Counted from the first letter of the stretch, positions 30,701-40,171 are shown. The stretch: 64,000 nt of DNA from Fulvimarina manganoxydans (GCF_900176465.1 NZ_FWXR01000007.1:119982-183981), one strand, 5' to 3'. Made by a program: numbers and translations. The notes: generated by a model not told the origin, from the sequence alone.

Positions 30701-31722
30701 ATCGGATCGAAGCAATCGCCGTCCGGGCCTTCGCAATTGACGCAGGCCGAGATGATCGCCTTCAGATGTTTGGAAACGGTCTTGGAGCCTGTGACGAGGG
30801 CCGCGACCTTTTCCTCCTCGCGAACCTTCCAGTTGATGTAGGCTTCGATATCGGGATGGTCGATGTCGACCACGACCATCTTGGCCGCGCGGCGGGTCGT
30901 GCCGCCCGACTTGATGGCGCCCGCCGCCCGGTCGCCGATCTTCAGGAAGCTCATCAGACCGGATGACTTGCCGCCGCCGGACAGCTTCTCGCCTTCGCCG
31001 CGAAGATTGGAAAAGTTCGAGCCGGTGCCCGAGCCGTATTTGAAGAGACGCGCCTCGCGAACCCACAGATCCATGATGCCGCCATCATTGACGAGGTCGT
31101 CGGCGACGGACTGGATGAAGCAGGCATGGGGCTGCGGATGCTCATAGGCCGAGGTCGAGGCGCGCAACTCGCCGGTCCGATAGTCCACATAGAAGTGGCC
31201 CTGGCCCGGACCATCGATGCCATAGGCCCAATGAAGGCCCGTATTGAACCACTGGGGCGAGTTCGGAGCCGCCTTTTGGGTCGCGAGCATATAGGCGAGT
31301 TCGTCGCGGAAGGCCGCCGCATCCTCTTCGCCGTCGAAATAGCCGCCCTTCCAGCCCCAATAGGTCCAGGTGCCGGCCAGACGGTCGAAGACCTGTCGCG
31401 CATCCATTTCCGAGCCGAATCGTTCGTCTTCGGGCAGCTCGGCCAACGCCTCCTCGTCGGCGACCGAGCGCCAAAGCCAGGAGGGAACGTCGTTCTCCTC
31501 GACGCGCTTCAGCCGCGCGGGCACACCGGCCTTGCGGAAATATTTCTGCGCCAGAATATCGGACGCTACCTGGCTAAATTGCGTCGGGACGTCGATTCCT
31601 TCCAGGCGGAAGACGATCGAGCCGTCGGGATTGCGAATCTCGCTCGTCGCCTTGCGGAACTCGATCGAGTGATATGCGCTTTCGCCTGCTTGGGTGTAGC
31701 GGCGTTCGAACTTCATGCCCAT
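27769..31722 (-). CDS. nrdJ: Vitamin B12-dependent (class II) ribonucleoside-diphosphate reductase
   Basis: Adenosylcobalamin-dependent reductase making deoxyribonucleotides without oxygen dependence. About 1317 residues from ATG 31722 ([10 protein letters not shown]); a longer open frame to 31857 would begin inside the NrdR box and is rejected. Recognisable parts are the catalytic barrel with substrate-site segments ([57 protein letters not shown]), a later insert-type region ([27 protein letters not shown], split), an Ala/Pro-rich linker of about 150 residues, and the C-terminal cysteine domain '[30 protein letters not shown]', which supplies the redox-shuttling CxxC pairs. Monocistronic, flanked by a terminator and an NrdR box. 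This is the usual main reductase in many Rhizobiales. Confidence 0.95.
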   Translation of the reverse strand: MGMKFERRYTQAGESAYHSIEFRKATSEIRNPDGSIVFRLEGIDVPTQFSQVASDILAQKYFRKAGVPARLKRVEENDVPSWLWRSVADEEALAELPEDERFGSEMDARQVFDRLAGTWTYWGWKGGYFDGEEDAAAFRDELAYMLATQKAAPNSPQWFNTGLHWAYGIDGPGQGHFYVDYRTGELRASTSAYEHPQPHACFIQSVADDLVNDGGIMDLWVREARLFKYGSGTGSNFSNLRGEGEKLSGGGKSSGLMSFLKIGDRAAGAIKSGGTTRRAAKMVVVDIDHPDIEAYINWKVREEEKVAALVTGSKTVSKHLKAIISACVNCEGPDGDCFDPMKNPALKRAVKDAKKAQVPENYVKRVIQFARQGYTDIEFPVYNTDWDSEAYLTVAGQNSNNSVSLTDDFLRAVEKDEEWQLIRRTDGKVHKTVKARELWDQIGYAAWASADPGIHFNTTMNDWHTCPAAGSIRASNPCSEYMFLDDTACNLASLNLLQFVETTGETKRFDTASFEHAVKIWTVVLEVSVLMAQFPSREIARLSYDYRTLGLGFANIGGFLMSSGIPYDSKEGRAICGAISALMTGVAYRTSAEMAGELGTFPDYERNADAMQRVIRNHARAAHGIANGYEALSVDPVPLDHASLKDKRLSTRAKAAWTEATELGQKNGFRNAQVSVIAPTGTIGLVMDCDTTGIEPDFALVKFKKLAGGGYFKIINRAVPDALRSLGYSESHIAEIEAYAVGHGNLNQAPAINPSSLRSKGFGDAEIEKLNAALGSAFDIKFVFNRYTLGDDFMKETLGVSDEQLADFTFELLPFLGFSRKDIEAANVHVCGAMTLEGAPHLKNEHFAVFDCATPCGRIGKRYLSVESHIRMMAAAQPFISGAISKTINMPNEASVEDCNAAYLLSWKLALKANALYRDGSKLSQPLNASLIADDEDEDETIEEVAAALLQAPAPEQAVQVAERVVERIVEKVVREREKLPNRRKGYTQKAIVGGHKVYLRTGEFDDGRLGEIFIDMHKEGAAFRAMMNNFAIAISLGLQFGVPLEEYVEAFTFTRFEPAGMVQGNEAIKNATSILDYVFRELAVSYLGRHDLAHVQPEDITASTVGRGVEGDKPAPLPISSGMVRGQTAKFRLVSSNEPQGSMKDGGSRAEPPRAEARPAAPRPAAQPVAASTGRPTAKPVTAIAAAKSPSPVAATELAATAFKRDYEAAPLSEPAPVADHTPAQGLFDQPLAYPASDRDTANVSSAPAARSDSATPSQGSDAKPMPVIASDGERRAVAMMKGYTGESCSECGNFTMVRNGTCLKCDTCGSTSGCS

Positions 31723-31851
31723 GATGACGGCCTCGTCCCGTACTGATGGTGTGTTTCGATCGGCGATGACGACACTGAAAAGCCGGCCGCTTCCGCTCCT
31801 GCGATGCGGTTCCAGCCTGCTCGCTAAATGTGCCCTTCTGAGCGCCTCTCG

Positions 31852-31867
31852 ATACAAGATATAGTAT
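31852..31867 (-). promoter_or_regulatory. NrdR box upstream of nrdJ
   Basis: On the nrdJ strand the sequence reads ATACTATATCTTGTAT, matching the NrdR consensus acaCwAtATaTwGtgt at 13 of 16 positions and at all the strongly conserved ones. It lies 130 bases upstream of the chosen nrdJ start. NrdR is the ATP/dATP-sensing repressor of ribonucleotide reductase genes. Tandem boxes are usual, but only this one was found. Confidence 0.7.
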
Positions 31868-32055
31868 ATCGGCGAGGGTTAAGCGAATCTGAATTCGGGG
31901 AAGACGGGGCTGTCCGACCGGTTATCAACTGGATTCTCACGCCAGGCTGACGGGGTCGCCGAGGAAGCCGATCACATGGAGGGTAGGGAGCAGAGGGGAT
32001 TCGGGCAATGCCTCTTTGGCGACTTCCCCCGGTCATTGACAGATCGATAAAACTC

Positions 32056-32064
32056 TGTGGATAT
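32056..32064 (-). promoter_or_regulatory. DnaA-box-like sequence
   Basis: TGTGGATAT differs at one base from the consensus TGTGGATAA. It is 90 bases from a second near-match and about 330 bases upstream of nrdJ. A chance match is quite possible. Confidence 0.25.
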
Positions 32065-32145
32065 CCTGAAGGCCGAACCGGCCAGCCACGGCGAAATCAG
32101 CGGGCAATCTCGACTATTTTCGAGCGATACCAAGGCGCCGCACCC

Positions 32146-32154
32146 TGTGGATGA
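32146..32154 (-). promoter_or_regulatory. DnaA-box-like sequence
   Basis: TGTGGATGA differs at one base from TGTGGATAA. It has the same orientation as the site at 32056. Support is weak on its own. Confidence 0.22.
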
Positions 32155-32457
32155 CGATTCAAGCGGACAGACGAGCGGGGAAGAGCAAACAGCCCCCGAC
32201 CGAAGGACGGAGAGATAGGTCCCTGAAACGCATGAGTTGGCCGCCGAATTGGCAGTTTATCGAATGCGAAGGATTCATGAGGGCCCGTAGTCGAAGGGCC
32301 GATCGGCTCCTATGTGGTGCGTTGACGGCGACTATTCGTGCCGCGCAATGGATGAGCGTTCCGACAATCGTTTCATGTTCGGATATCCCGAGATGAGGAA
32401 GGCAAGACCGTCCCGTCTGTCGCTCACGGCGTGGAACCTTGAGCCTGAAGGCGGCGA

Positions 32458-33603
32458 ATGGATGATCCGGGCTGCAAGCAGACGAGTGTCAGGAGTCAGA
32501 GACTGAGCGTGCTGGACATCATCGGAGAGGAACAGGAACCCGAATTCGACCGCATCGGCGCCCTGGTCGCCCGGCTTCTACGCGTGCCGGTCGCCCTGGT
32601 CTCCATCGTCGAGACAGATCGTCAATTCTTCAAGAGCCAACTCGGCCTGGCGAGCCCCTATGCCGAGAGCCGGCAAACGCCCGTGTCTCATTCCTTCTGC
32701 CGGCTGGTCGTTCAAGATCGCGAACCGTTGGTCGTCGCCGATTCGCGTCAGGACGATCGGGTGAAGGACAACCCGGCCATCCAGGATCTCGGCGTCGCAG
32801 CCTATCTCGGCGCGCCGATCGTCCTCGGCGACGGGCGCGTGGTGGGCTCCCTCTGTGCGATCGAGCATGTCGCGCGCGAATGGAGCCCGGACGACCTCGC
32901 CATCCTCACCGAACTGGCAGCACTCGTCGCAACGGAAATCGATCTGCGCGCCGAGGTGAAGCGGCGGAAAAGTGCCGAAGACGACCTTCATCTCATGGCG
33001 CGTGAGCTGGAACACCGGGTGAAGAACGCCTTCTCCATGGTCCAGGCAATCGTCTCGCTCTCGCTGCGCGCGCCGGACGTCGCCGGTCTTCGCCGCGACC
33101 TCATCGAGCGGATCGGTGCGGTTGGTGCGACCCAAGAATTGCTTGCCACGAGGGCCGGCAGCGATGTGACGTTTGCGGAGATCCTGAAAGGCGAAGTCGC
33201 GCCCTATGATCCGGGCGGCGAACGCCTCGACGCCGTCGGACCGGCGATTGCCGTCGACGCGCGCGACGCGGTCTTCCTTGGCATGATCGTCCACGAACTG
33301 ACCACCAATGCGGTCAAGCATGGCGCGCTCAACCCCGAAGGACAGGGCATTCTGAGCATTCGCTGGAACGCGGAGGATGAGGGGGGCTATCGTTGGCTCG
33401 TTCTCGAATGGAACGAGGACAGGGGCGCGAATTCATCTCCCAGCGCCAAGCAGTCGGTAAGCTCCGGCTTCGGCACGGAGCTTCTCGACCTTCTCATCAA
33501 GCGTCAACTCTTCGGGACAATCGAGCGCCTCGATAGTGGGCGCGGCTTGTCGCTCAAGCTGCGATTGCGTCTCACAGCCTCCCCAGAGGGAGGTGCGCTG
33601 TGA
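32458..33603 (+). CDS. GAF-domain HWE-family sensor histidine kinase
   Basis: A 381-residue soluble sensor kinase. The N-terminal GAF domain (about 20-170: FDRIGALVARLLRVPVALVS, QTPVSHSFCRLVVQD, AYLGAPIVLGDGRVVGSLC) is of the kind that often binds small ligands or chromophores. The kinase part has the HWE-type H-box MARELEHRVKNAFSMVQAIV, N-box MIVHELTTNAVKHGAL and the WxE-type motif VLEWNEDRG, followed by GFGTELLDLL. HWE kinases are most frequent in Rhizobiales. No response regulator is adjacent, so it is an orphan. The exact start is uncertain; a GTG near 32506 is also possible. It ends abutting gpt on the opposite strand (TGA|TCA). Confidence 0.88.
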   Translation: MDDPGCKQTSVRSQRLSVLDIIGEEQEPEFDRIGALVARLLRVPVALVSIVETDRQFFKSQLGLASPYAESRQTPVSHSFCRLVVQDREPLVVADSRQDDRVKDNPAIQDLGVAAYLGAPIVLGDGRVVGSLCAIEHVAREWSPDDLAILTELAALVATEIDLRAEVKRRKSAEDDLHLMARELEHRVKNAFSMVQAIVSLSLRAPDVAGLRRDLIERIGAVGATQELLATRAGSDVTFAEILKGEVAPYDPGGERLDAVGPAIAVDARDAVFLGMIVHELTTNAVKHGALNPEGQGILSIRWNAEDEGGYRWLVLEWNEDRGANSSPSAKQSVSSGFGTELLDLLIKRQLFGTIERLDSGRGLSLKLRLRLTASPEGGAL

Positions 33604-34101
33604 TCAGCCGGCGCTGCCCTTGCCGATCGGCGCCTGGAAGGTCAGCCCCAGATCCCAGGGGAAATAGATCCAGGTGTCCTGGCTGACTTCGGTGATGAAG
33701 GTGTCGACCATCGGCCGACCCTTCGGCTTGGCATAGACGGCGGCAAAATGCGCCTTCGGCAGCATCTCGCGGACGATCGCAGCGGTTTTGCCCGTATCGG
33801 TCAGATCGTCGACGATGAGAACGTTCTCGCCGCCATCGGCCGTCAGCTCCGGTGAGATCTGTTTCAGGACTCGCAGTTCGCCCTGTTCGCTATAGTCGTG
33901 ATAGGAAGCCACGCAGACGGTTTCGATCAGGCGTGTTCCGAGCTCACGCGCGATGATCGCAGCCGGCACCAGACCGCCCCTCGTAATGCAGACGATCGCC
34001 TTCCATTCCTGGCCCGTACCGGCGAGCCGCCAGGCGAGAGCCCGGGCATCGCGGTGAAACTGATCCCAGGAAACCGGAAAGGACTTTTCCACCGTCGACA
34101 T
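33604..34101 (-). CDS. gpt: Xanthine phosphoribosyltransferase
   Basis: Purine salvage enzyme converting xanthine and guanine with PRPP to nucleotides, 165 residues. The PRPP-binding loop is [19 protein letters not shown] at about 95-112; the N-terminal '[44 protein letters not shown]' pattern is diagnostic of the Gpt subgroup, and the C-terminal '[11 protein letters not shown]' is the family's closing motif. It reads toward the HWE kinase gene with directly adjoining stop codons. The 293 bases upstream show no gene. Confidence 0.93.
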   Translation of the reverse strand: MSTVEKSFPVSWDQFHRDARALAWRLAGTGQEWKAIVCITRGGLVPAAIIARELGTRLIETVCVASYHDYSEQGELRVLKQISPELTADGGENVLIVDDLTDTGKTAAIVREMLPKAHFAAVYAKPKGRPMVDTFITEVSQDTWIYFPWDLGLTFQAPIGKGSAG

Positions 34102-34394
34102 CGGGCCTGATCCTCGTATTGCTTCGTCACGTTTGAAGAGGTGCGCTCGTCTGCCGAGCGGACAGGAAGGCGCCTCGGATTCATTCTAAGAGAGTGACGG
34201 TCGATAGATCGAAACGCGGTGCTGCCGCAAGTCGCCTCACGCCGTGAGCGTCGGGAACAGGACCGATGTCCCGTTTCGATTGCGCCAGAACGCCGGGCGA
34301 AAAAACAGCGACCGGTTTCTCCGCGCCCGATGTGGATCATCCATTCAAAAGCATCTGGCGATGCCGATTGATCGTCTGATGCTTGCGGACCAGG

Positions 34395-35693
34395 TCACGT
34401 AATTCGGAAGCGGCGGGCAAGATGCAACCCGACGATCGCCATCCACATCATCAGCCAAATCTGGTTGCCGCGTGATAGGAAGAAGCTTTCCAAAAAGGCG
34501 TTGAGAAGCCCGAAGGAGAGCACCATGAGGCAGAAATCGGCCAAGAGCACGTTCTCGCGGTTCGGCGGTGTGCGCATATAGTCCCAGAGCGGCGCGAGAA
34601 CGAGAACGAGAATACCGATGGCAAGCAGGGGCCATCCGCCCCAGACGACGAGTTCCAGATAGCCATTATGGGCGTTGACGATCTCGCGCATGTCCCAAGA
34701 CAGTTCGAAGGGCTGCTCGGCTTTGGTCACATGGGGGGTGAGCCAGAAGCTCTCTATCCCGAAGCCGCGCCATTCGCGTGGTCGCAGAAGCTCGAGGGTG
34801 AATCGCCATAGATCGGTTCGCCCGGTGAAGGTCGTGCCCGGCAGGATGGCCTGGAGCAGTGTGTCGAGCGGCTTGAAGAGGACGGTGCCAAGGGTCATCA
34901 GGGTCATCGTCGAAAAGGCGGCCAGCACGGTGAAGGCCGGCAGGACGCTGCCACCGAACCAGCGCCCGCCAATGACCATTAGAACGACACATGGCATGAG
35001 GACGAGGGTGGTTTTCGATCCCGTCTTATAGACGAAGAGGGCGGCGAGGATCGCGATAATGAGGCCGAGGCTTCGCTGGCCGCTACGCCAGATATAGAGA
35101 CCCGCAAAGAACAGCATGGCGACGGCGGCGCCAGCGACATTCTTGTGGCTGAAAATGCCGTGCCAGAGGCCCGCATGCTGGGGTTCGGGCGGAACTGCCT
35201 GGTGGACGGCGATGGACGGCATCAGGACGATACCGAAATAGCTGAGGCCGAGCACCGCCATTGCGCCGGTTGCCAAAGCGATGCGGAAGTCGCGGATGCT
35301 GGCCGGCAGGCACATGGCGCCAACCGCCGCGATCATGACCATGACGCTGAAGAGATAGGCTCGCAAAGCGGCATCCGGCCAGTCGGACGCGTGGACAGAT
35401 AGAAGAAGTGCGCCGAACAGGAGCAGCCAAACCGGCCGAAACAGCGAAAGGACGACCTTCGGATCGGTGAACAGCACGATCATCAGCAGCGACAGAGCGG
35501 CAAGGGCCGAATAGCCGAGCTGGTTGACGATATTGCCGCCCGATGCCGCGACACCCTTTGCGTCGAGAGCAAAGGGCGAGAAGCTGACGAGAAGACAGAC
35601 GAAGAGAAGCTGCGCCGACAGGAGACGCACCCAGCGCGATAGATCCGGCGCTTCGAAGGCCTTAGTTCTGTTCAGGCCGGCGATATTGCTCAT
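34395..35693 (-). CDS. O-antigen ligase / Wzy-like polysaccharide membrane protein
   Basis: A 432-residue integral membrane protein with about ten to twelve hydrophobic segments and a large periplasmic loop at about residues 275-370 containing 'GTTFTGRTDLWRFTLELLRPREWRGFGIESFW', split by the usual variable positions; the R..LW.....I...PW.G.G pattern is that of the Wzy_C/O-antigen ligase family, which includes ExoQ. It probably polymerises or ligates an exopolysaccharide or O-antigen. Start ATG 35693 (MSNIAGLNRTK) overlaps the upstream glycosyltransferase by 32 bases. The sugar substrate is unknown. Only two polysaccharide genes are present here, not a full cluster. Confidence 0.85.
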   Translation of the reverse strand: MSNIAGLNRTKAFEAPDLSRWVRLLSAQLLFVCLLVSFSPFALDAKGVAASGGNIVNQLGYSALAALSLLMIVLFTDPKVVLSLFRPVWLLLFGALLLSVHASDWPDAALRAYLFSVMVMIAAVGAMCLPASIRDFRIALATGAMAVLGLSYFGIVLMPSIAVHQAVPPEPQHAGLWHGIFSHKNVAGAAVAMLFFAGLYIWRSGQRSLGLIIAILAALFVYKTGSKTTLVLMPCVVLMVIGGRWFGGSVLPAFTVLAAFSTMTLMTLGTVLFKPLDTLLQAILPGTTFTGRTDLWRFTLELLRPREWRGFGIESFWLTPHVTKAEQPFELSWDMREIVNAHNGYLELVVWGGWPLLAIGILVLVLAPLWDYMRTPPNRENVLLADFCLMVLSFGLLNAFLESFFLSRGNQIWLMMWMAIVGLHLARRFRIT

Positions 35694-36636
35694 TGACCTG
35701 CCCGAACTCGGCCATGAAGCGACCGACCGCAATTTGCATGTGATAGATACCGATAAAGGCGGAGCCCGTGTTCCAGCCGAGCCGAAGCGCGCGGAAGGGC
35801 GAGACGGCGAGCAAGGCGGCGCTCTTTAACTGCCTCTTCACCCAGGCGCTACGGCCCTTGCCACGGCGCCGCTCGATGATGGCGGAAATGGCGCCGTTAC
35901 GTAAGGATCGGGCGACGATCCAGGAGGTCTCGGTTCGCCGGGCCGGCGTCGTTTCCATCACGGGCGCCTCGGAACACCAGCCGAAGGTGAAGCCGCGTTC
36001 CTTGGCACGAGAATAGAAATCGCTGTCGCCACCGCCGATGAAATTGAAGGCCGTATCGAGAAACGGTGCGCCCATCGTCTCGAGCACCTGCCGCCGCATG
36101 ACGACATTGCCGGAGGAGAAAAGCAGAGGCACGCGGCCGGTCTCGGCGTAATGGGGCACGAAGACCGGATGGCGTGCAAATCGCGCACCGTTCTCGCCTT
36201 CGAAGACCGGCTTCTGGGGACCGCCAACGAAATCTACGTTGAGCTTCTCCGCCGTCCCGACCATCCGCTCGATCCATTCGGGAATGGCGAGTTCGTCGTC
36301 GTCGATGACAAGGAGATGGGTCATGGCCGGGCAGTGACGAAGCGCCGTTTCCCAGCCCGCATTGTAGGCCGAGCAGTTGCCGCGTTCATGGGCGACAACG
36401 ACGATGCCGGTTCGGTCTGTGTGTTCGAACCAAGCGCGGGCCGCGTCACGCCCTTCGAGCCGCTCGTCGTCATTTTCCATGACGACGATGGCGAAAGGAC
36501 GAGTTGTGGTCTGAGCGGCGAGCGAGTCGAGCGTGCGGATCAGATGATCCGGTCGCCGAAAGGTCGGCAGGGTGACCACCGCCTCGACCGTGTCGAGAGC
36601 GCCGAAGAGATGTTCGACTGTGACCCTTGGCGTCAT
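35662..36636 (-). CDS. Glycosyltransferase family 2
   Basis: A 324-residue GT-A fold glycosyltransferase. The nucleotide-sugar domain has 'AVVTLPTFRRPDHLIRTLDSL', 'SAYNAGWETALRHCPAMTHLL', the acidic DxD-like motif VIDDDELAIPEWI and later FIGGGDSDFYSRAKERGF. No clear membrane span precedes the catalytic domain; a weakly hydrophobic C-terminal segment may associate with the membrane. It overlaps the start of the O-antigen ligase-like gene, so the two are almost certainly translated together and act on one surface glycan. Sugar specificity cannot be read from the sequence. Confidence 0.88.
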   Translation of the reverse strand: MTPRVTVEHLFGALDTVEAVVTLPTFRRPDHLIRTLDSLAAQTTTRPFAIVVMENDDERLEGRDAARAWFEHTDRTGIVVVAHERGNCSAYNAGWETALRHCPAMTHLLVIDDDELAIPEWIERMVGTAEKLNVDFVGGPQKPVFEGENGARFARHPVFVPHYAETGRVPLLFSSGNVVMRRQVLETMGAPFLDTAFNFIGGGDSDFYSRAKERGFTFGWCSEAPVMETTPARRTETSWIVARSLRNGAISAIIERRRGKGRSAWVKRQLKSAALLAVSPFRALRLGWNTGSAFIGIYHMQIAVGRFMAEFGQVNEQYRRPEQN

Positions 36637-36728
36637 GGCAGATCCGCTGGCACGCTTGTCTTGCGCGCCAACAAACCATGAGAAGGTGAAGATTCCTTCG
36701 ACGCCCTGCGGATTGTCGTCCGCGCCGC

Positions 36729-37580
36729 CTAGCGGAATAGCAGAACCGGCCGATAGCAGCCGCGCACGATCTCGCTCGTGGTGGAGCCAATCAGGAAGGA
36801 CCGGATACGCGAATGCCCGTAAGCGCCCATCACGACGAGGTCGATATCCTCGCGCTCGGCTTCTTTTTCGATGATCTCATCCGGTTCCCCGGCTATGAGA
36901 CGGCTTGTCGCCTCATAGCCCGCATGCCGTAGCATCTCGGTCGCATGGTCGAGTTCGGTATGGGTCCTGCGATCGGAGACGCAAACGAGCTCGCAGGGAC
37001 AGCCTTTCAAGAATGGGGATGTCTGTAGCCAGTCGATCGCCTTGGCGATGCTGGCGCCCCCGTCATAGGCAACGAGAAAGCGGCGAATGGGCCGAAAGCT
37101 TCGGGCCGCGACGAGAACCGGCCGTTTGGTGCGCCGCAGGACCCGCTCCAGATTGGAGCCGAGGTGAAGCTGCGCGAAATCCGCCGCCTCGCCGCGTTTG
37201 CCGATGACGACGAGATCGGCATCGCCTTCCCGCGCTTCGATCGTTTCCAGAAGATCGCCGAGGACCAACTCGTCCTTGACGACGATATCGCCGCCGCCGG
37301 ACCGCAAACGGGCCGCCGCATCGTCGAGGACGTGGCGTCCGCGTTTGCGGGCAAGTTTCGCCTTGCGCTCGTCGAGATCGGCGAGCTCTTTCAACAGCTC
37401 TTCCCGTTCGCCGAGATCGAGATTGCCCGACAGATCGGCAGGCGCCGAATCGAAGTCGCGTCGCCCGATCACGTGGACGAGATTCACCGCTTCTCCGAGC
37501 TTTTCGGCGGCGAAGGCGGCATTGTCGACGACGCTCGCCGTATAGGTCGAGCCGTCGATGAGTGCGATGATATTCGCCAA
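36729..37580 (-). CDS. Universal stress protein, two UspA domains
   Basis: A 283-residue tandem UspA protein. Domain 1 (about 1-145) starts MANIIALIDGSTYTASVVDNA and ends with LVVIGKRGEAADFAQLHLGSNLERVLRRTKRPVLV; domain 2 (about 150-283) ends with DLVVMGAYGHSRIRSFLIGSTTSEIV. The G-2x-G-9x-G(S/T) ATP-binding signature is good in domain 2 (GAYGHSRIRSFLIGST) and similar in domain 1, so nucleotide binding is likely. The start is TTG at 37580, with GGAGGA nine bases before it. It lies 35 bases downstream of the SulP transporter gene on the same strand, suggesting co-expression. Confidence 0.92.
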   Translation of the reverse strand: MANIIALIDGSTYTASVVDNAAFAAEKLGEAVNLVHVIGRRDFDSAPADLSGNLDLGEREELLKELADLDERKAKLARKRGRHVLDDAAARLRSGGGDIVVKDELVLGDLLETIEAREGDADLVVIGKRGEAADFAQLHLGSNLERVLRRTKRPVLVAARSFRPIRRFLVAYDGGASIAKAIDWLQTSPFLKGCPCELVCVSDRRTHTELDHATEMLRHAGYEATSRLIAGEPDEIIEKEAEREDIDLVVMGAYGHSRIRSFLIGSTTSEIVRGCYRPVLLFR

Positions 37581-37615
37581 GATCGATGTCCTCCCAGCGC
37601 TGGTTTAGCAGATTT

Positions 37616-39100
37616 TCAGTGCGCGCTCATGCGTTCCAGAGCGTCTGGCTTGTCGGCAACGCCGAGCCGGTCGACAAGCGTGCTGCTGGCTTCGTTGAGG
37701 CCGACGACATCGACATCCGTTCCCTCGCGGCGGAATTTCAGCACCGCGCGATCGAGAGCGCCGACGCCCGACAGGTCCCAGATATGGGAGCGGGAGACGT
37801 CTATCGTGACCTTGTCCACGTCTTCGCGGAAGTCGAAGGCCTCGCCGAAATCGCCGGAGGAGGCGAAGAACACCTGGCCGAGGACGCGATAGGTCCGATG
37901 GCGCCTATCGGGCGAGAGCTCGCTCTCGACGGTGAAGAGCTGCGCGACCTTGGACGCGAAGAAGATGCCGGAGAGAAGAACGCCGGCAATGACGCCGATG
38001 GCGAGATTGTGGGTCCAGACCACCGTCACCACCGTTGCCAGCATCACAATCGAGGAGCGGCGCGGATGGGTCCTGAGATTGACGATCGATTCCCAGGAAA
38101 ATGTGCCGATCGAGACCATGATCATGATCGCGACGAGCGCGGCCATGGGGATGATCGCAACGAAATCACCCAACACGACGATCAGGAACAGAAGCGCGAC
38201 GCCGGCGAAGAAACAGGACAGACGCGTGCGCCCGCCGGATTTCACGTTGATGACCGACTGGCCGATCATCGCACAACCCGCCATGCCGCCGAAGAAGCCT
38301 GTGACCGTGTTGGCGATGCCCTGGCCGACGCATTCGCGATTCTTGTCGGAGCCGGTGTCGGTCAGATCGTCGACGACCTGCGCGGTCATCAACGATTCCA
38401 GGAGCCCGACCACGGCGATGCCGAGGGAATAAGGCAGAATGATCGTCAGCGTCTCGAGCGTCAGCGGCACGTCCGGAATGAGGAAGAAGGGCAGGGAGTC
38501 CGGAAGTTCTCCCATATCGCCGACCGTGCGCAGATCCATGCCGAAGGTCAGCGACAAAGCTGTGAGAACGACGATCGTGACGAGCGGCGAGGGGATTGCG
38601 GTCGTCAGACGCGGCAGGAGATAGATGATGGCGAGCCCCAGCGCGACCATCACATAGGTCATGGAAGGGACGCCGGTCAGTTCAGGAATCTGCGCCATGA
38701 AAATGAGAATGGCGAGCGCGTTCACGAAGCCTGTCATGACCGAGCGCGAGACGAAGCGCATGGCATCGCCGAGCTTCAGGAAGCCGCATAGAAGCTGGAT
38801 GAGACCGGCGAGTACGGTCGCCGCGAAGAGATATTGAAGCCCGTGATCGGCGACCAGCGTGATCATGAGGACGGCGGTCGCGGCGGTCGCGGCCGAGATC
38901 ATACCTGGTCGTCCGCCGAAGATGGCGGTCAAACAGGCGATGGAGAAGGAGGCGTAGAGACCGACTTTCGGATCGACGCCTGCGATGATGGAAAAAGCGA
39001 TCGCCTCGGGAATCAGCGCGAGGGCGACCACGAGGCCCGAGAGGAGGTCGGCCCGCACATTGCCGAGCCATTCGGCTCTAAGATTGCGTGTCGAGAACAT
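37616..39100 (-). CDS. SulP-family anion transporter with STAS domain
   Basis: Inner-membrane anion transporter of the SLC26/SulP family, about 494 residues from ATG 39100 ([14 protein letters not shown]). The membrane core has about 10-14 segments with the family signatures '[39 protein letters not shown]' near the N-terminus and the [25 protein letters not shown] segment in the middle. A C-terminal STAS domain (about 400-490: [41 protein letters not shown]) faces the cytoplasm. Substrate could be sulfate, bicarbonate or another anion; the sequence alone does not decide. The open frame extends to 39193, but that extension is not SulP-like. A usp gene follows. Confidence 0.92.
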   Translation of the reverse strand: MFSTRNLRAEWLGNVRADLLSGLVVALALIPEAIAFSIIAGVDPKVGLYASFSIACLTAIFGGRPGMISAATAATAVLMITLVADHGLQYLFAATVLAGLIQLLCGFLKLGDAMRFVSRSVMTGFVNALAILIFMAQIPELTGVPSMTYVMVALGLAIIYLLPRLTTAIPSPLVTIVVLTALSLTFGMDLRTVGDMGELPDSLPFFLIPDVPLTLETLTIILPYSLGIAVVGLLESLMTAQVVDDLTDTGSDKNRECVGQGIANTVTGFFGGMAGCAMIGQSVINVKSGGRTRLSCFFAGVALLFLIVVLGDFVAIIPMAALVAIMIMVSIGTFSWESIVNLRTHPRRSSIVMLATVVTVVWTHNLAIGVIAGVLLSGIFFASKVAQLFTVESELSPDRRHRTYRVLGQVFFASSGDFGEAFDFREDVDKVTIDVSRSHIWDLSGVGALDRAVLKFRREGTDVDVVGLNEASSTLVDRLGVADKPDALERMSAH

Positions 39101-39433
39101 CGGCTGCAGCCACTGCTTTCGTTCTAAGGGTCTCTCCGTGCGCTCCGGCCTGAGAGGGCGGATCAGCACAGCGCTGCCAGCGGCCTGAAGCAAACCGATT
39201 TGGGGGCAGAGCAGAGAGATCGTTGGCCGAGGGATAGGCGCCCGGCATAGCCACCCGACAAGGAGCCGGGTCCATGGTGCAATGCAGCGTCTGGCCGATC
39301 TTTACGTTGGAATCAACCCGCGACGATGCGACTCGGCGCAATCCATCTTGTCTTCGTCAGGCTCTCTTGCGAGAACGAAAAGGGAATCAACGACAGGCCA
39401 TTGGACCGACCAACGCGGTCGCGTCTTGAAGAC
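39101..39433. other. Divergent promoter region between SulP and PdeM-like genes
   Basis: No gene is supported in these 333 bases. The leading part of the longer reading frame from 39326 (low-complexity, without PdeM similarity) is treated as non-coding. No specific operator was recognised. Confidence 0.4.
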
Positions 39434-40165
39434 ATGAGCGGCGGCAATTTGATGAACGCATTGGCGCGGCGGATGCGGCAGACGGCAGGAAAGCCCCTTG
39501 AGACTGAAATCGCGGGCACCCTCGCCTTGCTCGATCCTTCGGGCGTTCTGGTCTTGCCCAGCGAATCGCTGCTCGTCGTTTCGGATCTCCATCTGGAAAA
39601 AGGCGCCGCTTTCGCGCGGCGGGGCATGATGCTGCCACCCTACGACACGGCGGCAACCCTTGCCCTTCTGGCGCGCGCCTTGTCACGGCATCCGGTGCGC
39701 CGGGTCGTATGTCTCGGCGATTCGTTTCACGATAGGCGCGGCGCCGAGGCCATGCCGACCGTCTTCCGCGACGCTCTGGTCGATCTGATGGTGGGGCATG
39801 ACTGGGTGTGGGTGAGCGGCAATCACGATCCAGAGCCACCAAAGGGCCTCGGCGGCGAGACCGTCGAGACCTTATCCGTCGGCGGGCTCGCGCTTCGCCA
39901 TGAGCCGACGGCTGGGGCCTGCCCCGGCGAGATCGCGGGCCATCTTCATCCCGTCGCGCGAATTCGCGGGGCTGTGAGCCAGGGGCGCCACGCTTGTTTC
40001 GCTTCCGACGGGACGCGCATGATTCTTCCTTCGTTCGGCATCACGACCGGCGGGCTCAATGTTCTGGACCGAGCCTTTTCAGGACTATTCGAGACGCGGG
40101 CGGCCAAGGCCTTCGTCGCCGGGACGGCGCGGATCTATCCAATACCCTTCTCGGCTCTCGGATAG
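39434..40165 (+). CDS. pdeM: PdeM-type metallophosphoesterase (ligase-associated DNA damage response)
   Basis: Calcineurin-like phosphoesterase of the PdeM family, about 243 residues from ATG 39434; ATG 39452 is also possible. The metal motifs are SDLHLEKG, CLGDSFHDRRG, VSGNHDPEPP and AGHLHPVARI, and the C-terminal 'ILPSFGITTGGLNVLDRAF' is the typical PdeM closing segment. PdeM proteins are often encoded with a DNA ligase, an exonuclease and a Lhr-like helicase in a DNA-repair cluster; those partners are not in this window, so here the gene is on its own. The exact substrate is not known. Confidence 0.85.
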   Translation: MSGGNLMNALARRMRQTAGKPLETEIAGTLALLDPSGVLVLPSESLLVVSDLHLEKGAAFARRGMMLPPYDTAATLALLARALSRHPVRRVVCLGDSFHDRRGAEAMPTVFRDALVDLMVGHDWVWVSGNHDPEPPKGLGGETVETLSVGGLALRHEPTAGACPGEIAGHLHPVARIRGAVSQGRHACFASDGTRMILPSFGITTGGLNVLDRAFSGLFETRAAKAFVAGTARIYPIPFSALG

Positions 40166-40171
40166 GCTCCA

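Larger units (their letters stand above)
31723..32457. other. Long divergent intergenic region between nrdJ and the HWE kinase
   Basis: These 735 bases hold no convincing gene. They contain the NrdR box at 31852-31867 and two DnaA-box-like sequences at 32056-32064 and 32146-32154. No cobalamin riboswitch motif was recognised despite the B12 dependence of NrdJ. The rest should hold the divergent promoters. Confidence 0.5.
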
